Position numbers and translations under genes: made by a program. DNA of 64,000 nt from SMXQ01 sp033720855 (lineage in GTDB: Bacteria > Pseudomonadota > Alphaproteobacteria > SMXQ01): positions 10,358 through 74,357 of the forward strand of contig JAWWBR010000002.1 of assembly GCA_033720855.1 (NCBI GenBank), read 5' to 3'. The notes under the pieces are model-generated. The model saw nothing but the letters and a program-made list of their open reading frames with translations. It had not been told where the DNA came from and ran no database searches. Below are positions 53,112 to 62,087 of the stretch, one piece after another (positions within the stretch are counted from its first letter, which is position 1; the number at the start of each line of letters is the position of its first letter).

Positions 53112-54149
53112 ATGACCCGCCGTCGATTTTTGTTGTTCGTTCTCGTTGGCGCCCTGCTGGCAGCGCCGTCCGGGGCCGGTGCCGCCACGCCGATAGCCCA
53201 GGCGGACGGGTTCGCCGCCTGGCTCAAGCAGGTGTACCAGGAGGGCCTGGAGCGGGGCATTTCCAAGGCCACCCTGGATACCGCCCTGACCGGATTGACG
53301 CCGCTGGAGCGCGTGATCAAGCTGGACCGGCGCCAGCCCGAGTTCACCCAGACCTTCCGCGAATACATCAATCGACGGGTCAGCCCCTGGCGCGTCAGCA
53401 CCGGACGCGAGCGCCTTGCCACCCATGGCACGGTGCTGAAGGCGGTCGGCCAACGCTTCGGCGTACAGCCCCGCTTCATCGTGGCGCTGTGGGGCATAGA
53501 GACCAATTTCGGCCGTCATACCGGCGGGTTTTCGGTGGTCCGCGCGCTGGCGACGCTGGCCTTCGACGGCCGCCGGTCAGCCTATTTCCGCAAGGAATTG
53601 TTCAACGCGCTGACGATCATCGATCAAGGGCATATCGCCGCCGCCGACATGAAGGGCTCCTGGGCGGGCGCCATGGGCCAGAATCAGTTCATGCCCTCCA
53701 GTTTCCTGTCCTACGCGATCGATTACGACGGCGACGGCCGGCGCGACATCTGGGGCACCCTCGAGGACGTCTTCGCCTCCGCGGCCAACTATCTGCGGCG
53801 CGCCGGCTGGCGCGCGGACCAGACCTGGGGCCGCGAGGTGACGCTGCCCGACGGCTTCGACCAGAGCCTCGCCGCCCTGATGCCGCAGGACAAGCCGCGA
53901 GGCTGCCGGGCGCTGCGCAAATTGACGGTGGCCAAGACGCTGCCCGAATGGCACGCCATGGGGCTGCGCCGGGCCGACGGAGGACCGCTTCCCACGCGTC
54001 CGCTCGAGGCCTCCTTGGTCCTGCCCGACGGGCCGGGCGGTCCGGCCCTCCTGGTCTACCAAAACTTTCGCGCGACCTTGCGCTGGAACTGTTCGGTCTC
54101 TTTCGCTGCCGCCGTGGGCATGCTGGCCGACGCGCTGGTGCGGCGCTAA
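53112..54149 (+). CDS. Lytic murein transglycosylase, MltB-like
   Basis: A 345-residue peptidoglycan lytic transglycosylase of family GH103. It has a signal peptide (cleavage near AGAATP). The catalytic glutamate is E130 in VALWGIETNFGRH, and GAMGQNQFMPSSFLSYAIDYD, of which the first part contacts substrate, is the family block. The start at 53112 follows CGGAGG. It lacks a clear peptidoglycan-binding tail and a lipobox. The next gene, RlpA, starts 43 bases later, so the two wall-cleaving proteins are probably co-transcribed. Confidence 0.92.
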   Translation: MTRRRFLLFVLVGALLAAPSGAGAATPIAQADGFAAWLKQVYQEGLERGISKATLDTALTGLTPLERVIKLDRRQPEFTQTFREYINRRVSPWRVSTGRERLATHGTVLKAVGQRFGVQPRFIVALWGIETNFGRHTGGFSVVRALATLAFDGRRSAYFRKELFNALTIIDQGHIAAADMKGSWAGAMGQNQFMPSSFLSYAIDYDGDGRRDIWGTLEDVFASAANYLRRAGWRADQTWGREVTLPDGFDQSLAALMPQDKPRGCRALRKLTVAKTLPEWHAMGLRRADGGPLPTRPLEASLVLPDGPGGPALLVYQNFRATLRWNCSVSFAAAVGMLADALVRR

Positions 54150-54192
54150 TGGGCGGGCGGCCTGACCGTAAGGGGGAGACGGAAACGAGGTG

Positions 54193-55179
54193 ATGGGAAG
54201 GTATCGACGATCTGGGGTGGCGGTGATCGTGCTCATGGCGCTCGGCAGTTGCTCGGAAACGCAACTGGTGGTCCACACGGCGAAAACCATCGCCCGCGAC
54301 AGTTCGCCGCCGGCGCGCGGCGTCTACAAGATCGGCAAGCCCTATAAGATCGGCGGCGTCTGGTACTACCCCAACGTCGATTACAATTACCGGGAAACCG
54401 GCATAGCCTCCTGGTATGGTCCCAAATTCCATGGCAACGGGACCGCCAACGGCGAACGCTTCGACCAGAACGCCATCACCGCGGCGCACCGCACCCTTCC
54501 GTTGCCCAGCATGGTGCGGGTCACCAACCTGGAAAACGGCCGTGCCATTCGCGTGCGGGTCAACGATCGCGGCCCCTTCGCCCATGGCAGGATCATCGAC
54601 CTTTCCCGGCGGGCGGCCCAGCTTCTCGGCTTTTACCGGAAGGGAACCGCCAAGGTCCGCGTCGAGATCATTCCCGACGAAAGCCGCCGACTGGCCCTGC
54701 TGTATGGGCGCAAGACACGGCAAGTGCAGATCGCCCGCGCCAACGGCGACGGGGTTGGGGTGCAGGCCGAGGGCCCCGAGATTCGTCCGGCGCCACGGGT
54801 CGCGGTCACCAAGGCCCCCTTGCGCGGCGCCGCGACGCCGGACCCGACGTCGACGCCCGATGCGACCTCGCCGCCGCCGCCGGCGACCGAGACCGCGACC
54901 ATCGAACCGGTCGCCGATGGCCATGTCGTTCAGGAACCGGTCGGCAATGCAGAGATGTATATCCAGGCTGGCGCCTTTGCCCAATACGACAATGCCAATC
55001 GCCTGCGCGCGCGTCTCTCCGTGCTTGGCCGTTCGGAGATCATCGGTATCATGTTAGACAACCAGCAACTGTTCCGGGTTCGCATCGGCCCCATCGCAGC
55101 CCTTGATGAAGCCGATCGCATATTGGAACGGGTAATCAACGCGGGCTATACCGATGCCCGTCTTATCGTCGACCAGTGA
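54193..55179 (+). CDS. rlpA: RlpA-type lipoprotein with double-psi barrel and SPOR domain
   Basis: A 328-residue septal lytic transglycosylase-type lipoprotein. The lipobox LGSC places the lipidated cysteine at residue 20. The double-psi beta-barrel has the RlpA motifs GIASWYGPKFHGNGTANGE and VNDRGPFAHGRIIDLS, with the catalytic-type aspartate. A Pro/Thr-rich linker leads to a C-terminal SPOR domain (about 255-328) that targets denuded glycan at the division site. A GTG at 54190 just precedes the chosen ATG. Typical of the alphaproteobacterial rlpA - dacC - tmk - holB - metG order. Confidence 0.93.
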   Translation: MGRYRRSGVAVIVLMALGSCSETQLVVHTAKTIARDSSPPARGVYKIGKPYKIGGVWYYPNVDYNYRETGIASWYGPKFHGNGTANGERFDQNAITAAHRTLPLPSMVRVTNLENGRAIRVRVNDRGPFAHGRIIDLSRRAAQLLGFYRKGTAKVRVEIIPDESRRLALLYGRKTRQVQIARANGDGVGVQAEGPEIRPAPRVAVTKAPLRGAATPDPTSTPDATSPPPPATETATIEPVADGHVVQEPVGNAEMYIQAGAFAQYDNANRLRARLSVLGRSEIIGIMLDNQQLFRVRIGPIAALDEADRILERVINAGYTDARLIVDQ

Positions 55180-55254
55180 ACGCCGCCGGATTTCGCCTTG
55201 TCCCGAACCGGTGTCCCTCGCCACCGACACAGTAGCAGGCCAGATTCTATCGCC

Positions 55255-56415
55255 ATGACCCGAAAGACAGTTCTCAACGCAGTCATCGCCGTCACTCTCG
55301 CTGTCGCCTGGAGCATCGTGCCCGGCGGCGCGATCCCCACTGCCGCGGCCATCGAAACCACGGCCAAGCAGGCGATCATGATCGACGCCGAAACCGGCGC
55401 GGTGCTGCTGGAGAAGAATGCCGACCAGCCGGTTCCGCCATCGTCCATGAGCAAGATGATGACCGTCTACCTGGTGTTCGAACGGCTTAAGGAAAAATCG
55501 CTGTCGATGAGCGACACCTTCCTCGTCAGCCGCAAGGCGTGGAAGCGCGGCGGGTCCAAGATGTTCGTGGAGGTCGGCAAGAAGGTCTCGGTGGCGGATC
55601 TCCTGCGCGGCGTGATCGTTCAGTCGGGCAACGATGCGGCCATCGTTCTGGCCGAGGGACTGGCGGGGGACGAAAAGTCCTTTGCCGCGCAGTTGAACGA
55701 CAAGGGCCGGGAAATGGGTCTGACCAACAGCACCTTTAAGAACGCCTCGGGATGGCCTGAAGAGGGTCACCTCATGAGCGTCCGGGACATCGCCACCGTT
55801 TCCCTCAGGACCATCCGCGACTTCCCCGAGTATTACAAGATCTACGCCGAGAAGACCTTTACCTTCAACGGCATCCGCCAGGGCAACCGCAACCCGCTCC
55901 TTTACCGCAATGTCGGCGCCGACGGGTTGAAGACGGGCCATACCGAGGCCGCCGGCTACGGTCTCGCGGCCTCGGCCGAGCGCAACGGACGGCGCCTGAT
56001 CCTGGTGGTCAACGGGCTTCCCAGCATGCGCGCGCGATCGGTCGAATCCCACCGTCTGATGGCCTGGGGCTTCCGGGAGTTTCGAAACTTCACCCTGTAT
56101 CGCGAGGGCGATACCGTGGACACCGCCGATGTCTGGCTGGGGAGCGCGGCGTCGGTACCGCTGACGGTCGATCGCGACGTCACGCTGACCCTGCCGCGGC
56201 GCGCACGGCGCACCGCCAAGGTCGTTGTCAGTTATACCGGGCCGATCCCCGCGCCCATCCGCAAGGGCACGGTGATCGCCCATTTGAACATCACCGCACC
56301 GGACATAAAGCCGATCCGCATCCCCCTCAAGGCGGGCACGGACGTGGACAGGCTCGGCTTGGGCGGACGCCTGTCCGCCGCCCTGCGTTACCTCCTCTGG
56401 GGCACCCTCAAGTAA
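55255..56415 (+). CDS. D-alanyl-D-alanine carboxypeptidase (penicillin-binding protein 5/6 family)
   Basis: A 386-residue exported DD-carboxypeptidase (peptidase family S11). The active-site motifs are all present: SMSK (S64, K67), SGN (124-126) and KTG (226-228). A C-terminal PBP5-like domain follows, and the amphipathic tail may anchor it to the membrane. It trims terminal D-Ala from peptidoglycan stem peptides. The start at 55255 gives the signal peptide (cleavage near TAAA). Downstream of rlpA and 15 bases ahead of tmk. Confidence 0.95.
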   Translation: MTRKTVLNAVIAVTLAVAWSIVPGGAIPTAAAIETTAKQAIMIDAETGAVLLEKNADQPVPPSSMSKMMTVYLVFERLKEKSLSMSDTFLVSRKAWKRGGSKMFVEVGKKVSVADLLRGVIVQSGNDAAIVLAEGLAGDEKSFAAQLNDKGREMGLTNSTFKNASGWPEEGHLMSVRDIATVSLRTIRDFPEYYKIYAEKTFTFNGIRQGNRNPLLYRNVGADGLKTGHTEAAGYGLAASAERNGRRLILVVNGLPSMRARSVESHRLMAWGFREFRNFTLYREGDTVDTADVWLGSAASVPLTVDRDVTLTLPRRARRTAKVVVSYTGPIPAPIRKGTVIAHLNITAPDIKPIRIPLKAGTDVDRLGLGGRLSAALRYLLWGTLK

Positions 56416-56430
56416 CCCGGCGGGTGACAG

Positions 56431-57090
56431 GTGAGCGCGACGGCTGAGGGCAAATTCATCACCTTCGAAGGCGGCGAAGGGGCGGGGAAGTCGAACCACG
56501 CCAAGCGCCTCGCCCTGTTCCTCGCCGAGTGCGGCTGTAACGTCCTACAGACGCGGGAGCCCGGCGGCTCCGAGGGCGCGGAACAGATCCGCAGGCTGTT
56601 GGTCGAGGGTGAGCCCGGCCGCTGGACGGCGGTCACCGAAGCGCTGCTCCATGCCGCGGCGCGGGCGGACCACGTGGCACGGACGATCCGCCCGGCGCTG
56701 GCTGCCGGTACCTGGGTCATTTCCGACCGCTTCACGGATTCCACCATGGCCTATCAAGGCTATGGCCACGGCCTGGCGCTGGAGACGATCGCCCGCCTCA
56801 ACGTATTTGCCAGTGACGGCCTCACGCCCGACCTCACCTTCGTGCTCGACGTTCCTGTCGAGGCCGGGCTCGCCCGCGCCGGCGCTCGCGCCGATGACGG
56901 CGACGACGGCGACCGCGAAGACCGCTATGAGCGCATGGGGCGGGACTTTCACCAGCGCCTGCGCGAAGGGTTTCTCACCATCGCCGAGGGCGACCCCGAA
57001 CGCTGCGTCGTGGTCGACACCACCAAGACCGTCGACGACGTCGCCGCCATCATCCGAGAGGCCGCGAAAGCGAGACTGCTGGAAACATGA
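56431..57090 (+). CDS. tmk: Thymidylate kinase
   Basis: A 219-residue dTMP kinase. Walker A is GGEGAGKS (14-21), the DR(Y/F) segment is ISDRFTDSTMAYQGYG, and the lid region is the Asp/Arg-rich stretch near 150. The Walker loop is followed by N-H where most members have T-Q, a mild change. The start is GTG at 56431. Its stop overlaps the holB start (ATGA). It makes dTDP for DNA synthesis; the tmk-holB pair is common in alphaproteobacteria and elsewhere. Confidence 0.95.
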   Translation: MSATAEGKFITFEGGEGAGKSNHAKRLALFLAECGCNVLQTREPGGSEGAEQIRRLLVEGEPGRWTAVTEALLHAAARADHVARTIRPALAAGTWVISDRFTDSTMAYQGYGHGLALETIARLNVFASDGLTPDLTFVLDVPVEAGLARAGARADDGDDGDREDRYERMGRDFHQRLREGFLTIAEGDPERCVVVDTTKTVDDVAAIIREAAKARLLET

Positions 57091-58208
57091 CCGAGACCGC
57101 CACACAGGGCGATGTCGCCCCAGAGCCCCGCGCCAATGCCGATCTGCGCGGCCATGAGACGGCGGAACGGGAGCTCGCCGAGGCCGCCCGCTCGGGGCGT
57201 CTGCATCACGCCTGGTTGATCACCGGCCCCAAAGGCATCGGCAAGGCCACGTTGGCCCATCGGTTCGCCCGCTGGCTGCTGGCCGGCCGCGCCGAAGCGG
57301 CGGCCGATGGCGGGCTGTTCGCGGAACAGCCAGCGCAGGAGGGCCTGTGGCTGGATCCCGCCGACCCGTTGTTTCAGCGCATCGCCGCCGGCGGCCATCC
57401 CGACATGTTGACCGTCGAACGCGGCCTCGATGACGCCGGCAAACGCTTGCGGACCGAGATCGTCGCCGCCGACGCCCGCAAGGTCTCGTCCTTTCTCGCG
57501 TTGACGGCGGCGGAGGGGGGCTGGCGCGTGGTCGTGGTCGACGGCGCCGAAGACATGAACCGCCACGCCGCCAATGCGCTGCTCAAGATCCTCGAGGAGC
57601 CTCCGCCCCGGACCGTGTTGCTGTTGGTCAGCCACGCCCCCGGCCGACTGTTGGCGACCATCCGCTCGCGCTGCCGCAGGCTGACCCTCTCGCCCCTCGA
57701 CGGCGGCCTGGTCGAAGAGCTCTTGGCCCACTACCGGCCCGACCTTCAGCCTCCGGAGGCGGCCCTGCTCGCCGCCATGGGGGAGGGATCGATCGGCCGC
57801 TCGCTGGCCCTGGCCGAGGCCGGCGGCGTGGCCCTATACGGCGAGATGCTCGAACTGCTCGCCGCGCTGCCCGAGACGGAGGCCGCACGGCTTCATGGCG
57901 TGACCGACGCCATCGCCCGCTCGCGCAGCGAAACCGGCGCTTACGCCGCCTATGACGTCTTCACCGACCTTCTGTGTTGGTGGATCGCGCGCCTGGTTCG
58001 GAGCCGGGCGACCGGCATCGCGCCCGCCGAGCTGAGCCCGGGGGAGGGGGAGGTGATGGCCCGGCTCGGGGCCCTCGGTAGCCTTGATCAATGGGTTGAG
58101 GTGTGGGAAAAGATCACCCGTTTGTTCGGCCGCGCCGAGAGCGTCAATCTCGACCGCAAACAGGTGCTGCTCAACGCTTTCTTCACCCTGGCGCGTATCG
58201 GCTCCTGA
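57087..58208 (+). CDS. holB: DNA polymerase III subunit delta'
   Basis: A 373-residue delta-prime clamp-loader subunit. It has the AAA+ fold: GPKGIGKATLAHRFARW near residue 47 corresponds to the degenerate nucleotide site, VVVVDGAEDMNRHAANALLK to the Walker B region, and SRCRRLTLSPL to the SRC motif. The C-terminal collar domain follows. The zinc-binding Cys cluster found in many delta' proteins is not apparent. It is coupled to tmk by the ATGA overlap and followed by metG after 32 bases. Confidence 0.93.
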   Translation: MTETATQGDVAPEPRANADLRGHETAERELAEAARSGRLHHAWLITGPKGIGKATLAHRFARWLLAGRAEAAADGGLFAEQPAQEGLWLDPADPLFQRIAAGGHPDMLTVERGLDDAGKRLRTEIVAADARKVSSFLALTAAEGGWRVVVVDGAEDMNRHAANALLKILEEPPPRTVLLLVSHAPGRLLATIRSRCRRLTLSPLDGGLVEELLAHYRPDLQPPEAALLAAMGEGSIGRSLALAEAGGVALYGEMLELLAALPETEAARLHGVTDAIARSRSETGAYAAYDVFTDLLCWWIARLVRSRATGIAPAELSPGEGEVMARLGALGSLDQWVEVWEKITRLFGRAESVNLDRKQVLLNAFFTLARIGS

Positions 58209-58240
58209 CCGGCGGCGCCAACTCCGGGAAGGATCACCCC

Positions 58241-59803
58241 ATGGGGGGCGAGCCCTATTACGTCACCACCCCGATCTATTACGTCAACGACGTGCCCCAT
58301 ATCGGCCACGCCTACACCACGCTCGCCTGCGACGTCCTGGCCCGCTTCATGCGGCTCGACGGGCGCAACGTCCTGTTCCTGACCGGCACCGACGAGCACG
58401 GCCAGAAGGTCGAGAAGGCGGCCCAGGATATGGGTGTCCCGCCGCAGGAACTGGCCGACCGCAACTCCGCTAATTTCCGCGACCTGGCCGCCGCCATGGG
58501 CTATTCCAACGACGATTTCATCCGCACCACCGAGGACCGCCACATCCGGGCGGTGCAGCAGCTCTGGCGCATCCTGAGGGAGCGCGACGAGATCTATCTC
58601 GGCACCTATGCGGGCTGGTATTCGGTGCGCGACGAGGCCTTCTTCACGGAAGCGGAGCTGACCACCGATGCGGACGGCGGGAAGCTCGCCCCCACCGGGG
58701 CCGAGGTCGAGTGGGTGGAGGAGCCGAGCTACTTCTTCAAGCTGTCGGCCTGGCAGGACCGCCTGCTCGCGTTTTACGAGGCGCATCCCGACTTCATCGC
58801 GCCCGAGACCCGGCGCAACGAGGTGGTGAGTTTCGTCTCCGGCGGGCTCCAGGATCTCTCTGTCTCGCGCACCAGCTTCAAGTGGGGCGTGCCCGTGCCC
58901 GACGATCCCGACCACGTGATGTATGTGTGGTTGGACGCGCTGACCAATTACCTCACCGCGGTCGGCTACCCCGACACCGAGACCGAAACCTTCACGACCT
59001 TCTGGCCCGCCGACCTGCACATGGTGGGAAAGGACATCCTGCGCTTTCACGCCGTCTATTGGCCGGCCTTCCTGCTGGCGGCCGGCGTGGAGCCGCCCAA
59101 GCGTGTCTTCGCCCACGGCTGGTGGACCAACGAGGGGGAGAAGATCTCGAAGTCGCTCGGCAACGTCATCGATCCCCACGCCCTGGTCGCCGAATACGGG
59201 CTCGACCAGGTGCGCTATTTCCTCCTCCGCGAGGTGCCCTTCGGCAACGACGGCGACTTCTCCCACGCCGCCATGGTCCAACGCTCCAACGGCGATCTCG
59301 CCAACGGCATCGGCAACCTGGCGCAGCGCACCCTGACCCTGATCAACAGGAACTGCGGCGCGGCGGTGCCGGAAAGGGGAGAACTTTCTCAGGACGATAT
59401 GAACTTGCGGCTCTCTTGCGGGCCCAACCTGCTCGTCGCTATGCGCCAGGAGTTCGAGCAGCAGCGTTTCCATATCGCCCTGCAGGAATTCATGGCCGCC
59501 GTCAGCGCGGCCGACGCCTATATCACCGCCAACGAGCCCTGGGCGCTGAAAAACACGGATCCCCAGCGCATGGCCACCGTCCTCTACACCCTCGCCGAGG
59601 CCATCCGCACCCTCGCCATCCTGGCCCAGCCGGTGATGCCGGGATCCGCCGCCAGGTTGCTCGACCAACTAGCGGTGCCGGAGGATGCCCGGTCGTTCTC
59701 CGAGGTGGACGACCCAGAACATCATTTCTCTCTCACCCCGGGCACGGCCCTGCCCAAGCCCCAGGGCGTGTTCCCGCGCTACGTGGAGACCGCCGAGGCG
59801 TGA
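58241..59803 (+). CDS. metG: Methionyl-tRNA synthetase
   Basis: A 520-residue class I synthetase. The HIGH motif is at residues 20-23 (YYVNDVPHIGHAYTT), and KMSKS appears as KISKS at 301-305. TGTDEHGQK and a C-terminal anticodon-binding helical domain are also visible. There is no C-terminal EMAP-like extension. The start at 58241 follows GGAAGG, with the open frame reaching back into holB. The usual alphaproteobacterial tatD partner does not follow; the next gene is a TctC-type binding protein. Confidence 0.97.
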   Translation: MGGEPYYVTTPIYYVNDVPHIGHAYTTLACDVLARFMRLDGRNVLFLTGTDEHGQKVEKAAQDMGVPPQELADRNSANFRDLAAAMGYSNDDFIRTTEDRHIRAVQQLWRILRERDEIYLGTYAGWYSVRDEAFFTEAELTTDADGGKLAPTGAEVEWVEEPSYFFKLSAWQDRLLAFYEAHPDFIAPETRRNEVVSFVSGGLQDLSVSRTSFKWGVPVPDDPDHVMYVWLDALTNYLTAVGYPDTETETFTTFWPADLHMVGKDILRFHAVYWPAFLLAAGVEPPKRVFAHGWWTNEGEKISKSLGNVIDPHALVAEYGLDQVRYFLLREVPFGNDGDFSHAAMVQRSNGDLANGIGNLAQRTLTLINRNCGAAVPERGELSQDDMNLRLSCGPNLLVAMRQEFEQQRFHIALQEFMAAVSAADAYITANEPWALKNTDPQRMATVLYTLAEAIRTLAILAQPVMPGSAARLLDQLAVPEDARSFSEVDDPEHHFSLTPGTALPKPQGVFPRYVETAEA

Positions 59804-59922
59804 GCGTAGGTGGGGCGGCGGCCGCAGTTGACAGTGCCAGCCTCCAATGTTTCCCTAACGCCAACAACAATCAGGCCGGGGCCGAATTTCGCCCCTTCCA
59901 CGTAACCTCAGGGAGATTCTTG

Positions 59923-61044
59923 ATGTTTCGAAAATTGATCATGGCAACCGTCGCCACCGCGGCCGGTCTCGCCGTCGGCGCCAACGCCTATGCCGCCGGC
60001 ATGTCGGTGGAACAGTTCTACAAGGGCAAGCGGGTTTCGGTCATCATTTCGACCAGCCCCGGCGGCGGCTACGACCTCTATGCCCGCTTCGTCACCCGCC
60101 ACATGCGCAAGTTCCTGCCCGGCAACCCGAGGATGGTCGCCCGCAACATGCCCGGTGCCGGCCACCGCATCGCCGCCCAGTACATGGCCTTCAAGGCCAA
60201 GCGCGACGGCTCGGTGCTGGCCACCCTCAGCCAGGGACTGCCCTTCGCCCAGATCGTCTGGCCGGAGAAGCACAAGAATATCGACATGGGCCAGTTTATC
60301 TGGATCGGCAATTCCAATGAGGGCAACAACGTTCTCATGCTGTGGCATACCACCGGCATCAAGAGCTGGCAGGACCTCAGGAAGAAAGAGGTCATCGTCG
60401 GCGGCACCGGCGCCAGCTCGACCTCGGCCCAGTATCCGCTGGCGCTCAACAACATCCTCGGCACCAAGCTCAAGATCATCCTCGGCTTCGGCGGCGGCTC
60501 GCAGATGAACCTCGCCATGGAGCGGGGCGAGATCGAGGGCCGCGGCTCCAACGCCTGGGCGTCGATCAAGAGCATCACGCCGCAATATCTCAAGAACAAT
60601 CAGCTGATCCTGCCGATTCAGATGGGCCTCTCGCGGGCGCCCGACCTGCCCAACGTGCCGCTGATCTGGGAGCTCGGCCGCAACGAGGCGGAGACCAAGG
60701 TGCTCAAGCTGATGGTCATGGCCTCGCGCATCGGCCGCCCCGTCCTCACGACGCCGGGTGTGCCGGCCGACCGTGTTGCGGCGCTGCGCGCGGCCTTCGA
60801 TGCCGCCGTCACCTCCGACGCGTTCCTTGCCGAGGCCAAGAAGCGGCGTCTTGAGATCAATCCGGTCTCCGGCGTCGAGGTCCAGAGGGTGGTCAAGGAG
60901 ATCCTTTCCACGCCGCCGGAACTGGCCAAGCTGGCCCGCGCCGCGGTCACCGAAGGCAAGGTCTTCAAGTGCGCGGCCCTGGTCAAGGACAAGAAGATGT
61001 GCCGGAAGAAAAAGAAGAGAAAGAAAAAGAAGAAAACCTCCTGA
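59923..61044 (+). CDS. TctC/Bug-family substrate-binding protein with lysine-rich C-terminal tail
   Basis: A 373-residue exported binding protein (signal peptide to AYAAG, residue 25). Family blocks are VIISTSPGGGYDLYARFV, MPGAGHRIAAQYM and PGVPADRVAALRAAF. The body ends near residue 345, and a short tail follows with two cysteines (KCAALVKDKKMC) and then almost uninterrupted lysine. The two-cysteine tail recalls, but does not clearly match, the extended domain of the proteins at 20.7 and 30.4 kb. The start at 59923 follows AGGGAG. No permease is nearby; the FAH gene follows downstream of a terminator. Confidence 0.88.
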   Translation: MFRKLIMATVATAAGLAVGANAYAAGMSVEQFYKGKRVSVIISTSPGGGYDLYARFVTRHMRKFLPGNPRMVARNMPGAGHRIAAQYMAFKAKRDGSVLATLSQGLPFAQIVWPEKHKNIDMGQFIWIGNSNEGNNVLMLWHTTGIKSWQDLRKKEVIVGGTGASSTSAQYPLALNNILGTKLKIILGFGGGSQMNLAMERGEIEGRGSNAWASIKSITPQYLKNNQLILPIQMGLSRAPDLPNVPLIWELGRNEAETKVLKLMVMASRIGRPVLTTPGVPADRVAALRAAFDAAVTSDAFLAEAKKRRLEINPVSGVEVQRVVKEILSTPPELAKLARAAVTEGKVFKCAALVKDKKMCRKKKKRKKKKKTS

Positions 61045-61067
61045 GCGCCGGCCATGGAACAGGGAAG

Positions 61068-61098
61068 GGGCGGTGCCGCCGGGCACCGCCCTTTCTCG
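61068..61098 (+). terminator. Intrinsic terminator after the binding-protein gene
   Basis: GGGCGGTGCC (61068-61077) pairs perfectly with GGCACCGCCC (61082-61091) across a four-base loop and is followed by TTTCTCGTTT. It separates the binding-protein gene from the FAH gene. Confidence 0.75.
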
Positions 61099-61198
61099 TT
61101 TGGCGTCCGCCTCGCGCCTCGGGGCGGTTTGCCGACATAAGGCGATGGCCCTAAGATCGGCCCGATAACGCAACCGTGTCACTTGGGGAGGACGAGGC

Positions 61199-62053
61199 GT
61201 GAGATTGATTTCCTACCGGAACGGTGAGGCCATCGGGGTGATGGTGGACGAGACCGGCTTCGTGGCGCTGGCCGAGGCGGCGCCCGACCTGCCGGGCAGC
61301 CTCAAGGCGCTGCTGGCAACCGACGACGGTCTTGCCCGTGCCGGCGATGCTGTCGCCGGCAAGCCCGCCGGCCACAGCATCGACGACGTCACCCTGGATC
61401 CCGTGATCAAGGATCCCGGCGCCATCTGGTGCGCGGCGCTCAACTACGCCGCCCACCAGGAGGAGGTCGGGCGCGGGCGCTCGGAGTACCCCGAGATCTT
61501 CCTGCGCACGCCGGCCTCGGTCGTCGGCCACGGCCAGCCCCTGGTGGCGCCCTACGGCCCCGGCGTCACGCGCTACGATTTCGAGGGCGAGCTGGTGGCC
61601 GTGATCGGCAAGGGCGGCCGTTTCATCGCGGAAGGGGAGGCGCTCTCCCACGTCGCCGGCTACGCCGTCGGCAACGAGGGCTCGGTGCGGGATTACCAGC
61701 GCCACAACCGGCAATACGGCATCGGCAAGAACTTCGAGGCCTCGGGCAGCGTCGGCCCGTGGCTGATGACGGCCGACGAGTTCGGCGACCCGTATAAGCA
61801 GTCGATCATCACCCGATCGGGCGGGGTGGAGAAGCAGCATTGCTCCATCGGCCTGATGCTCGCCAAGGTCGAGGAGATCATCGCCTATGCCTCCAAGGGG
61901 CACCACTTCCAGCCGGGCGACATGATCTTCACCGGCACCCCCGCCTCGCTGCCCGGCACCGCCAAGCTGATGCAGCCGGGCGACACCGTCGAGATCGAGA
62001 TCACCGGCCTCGGCACATTGGTGAACCCGGTGGTGAAAGGGGAGCCGGCCTGA
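61199..62053 (+). CDS. Fumarylacetoacetate hydrolase family protein
   Basis: A 284-residue FAH-family enzyme with a GTG start preceded by GGGGAGGA. The metal-site segments are FLRTPASVVGHG, YDFEGELVAVIGKGGRF and GYAVGNEGSVRDYQ, and the product-side block is GDMIFTGTPASLPGTAKLMQ. It acts in the cytoplasm on keto acids or as a C-C hydrolase/decarboxylase in aromatic breakdown. It is distinct in sequence from the FAH protein at 33298. Downstream of an orphan TctC-type protein, repeating the pattern of binding protein plus catabolic enzyme seen at 30-34 kb. Confidence 0.93.
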   Translation: MRLISYRNGEAIGVMVDETGFVALAEAAPDLPGSLKALLATDDGLARAGDAVAGKPAGHSIDDVTLDPVIKDPGAIWCAALNYAAHQEEVGRGRSEYPEIFLRTPASVVGHGQPLVAPYGPGVTRYDFEGELVAVIGKGGRFIAEGEALSHVAGYAVGNEGSVRDYQRHNRQYGIGKNFEASGSVGPWLMTADEFGDPYKQSIITRSGGVEKQHCSIGLMLAKVEEIIAYASKGHHFQPGDMIFTGTPASLPGTAKLMQPGDTVEIEITGLGTLVNPVVKGEPA

Positions 62054-62087
62054 GGACATAGGATTAACCAATACCGACGCGGCTGCT

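Noticed and set aside
52875..53519. N-terminal extension of the amidohydrolase frame
   Set aside because: It is the antisense of the MltB gene; a strong GGGAGGATG site places the start at 52874.
58088..59668. Minus-strand open frame of 526 residues opposite metG
   Set aside because: MetG with HIGH and KISKS motifs occupies the plus strand; the antisense frame is a GC-codon artefact.
59828..59856. TTGACA as a -35 box upstream of the binding protein at 59923
   Set aside because: At 17 bases spacing the -10 would be TTCCCT, which matches the consensus at only two positions.
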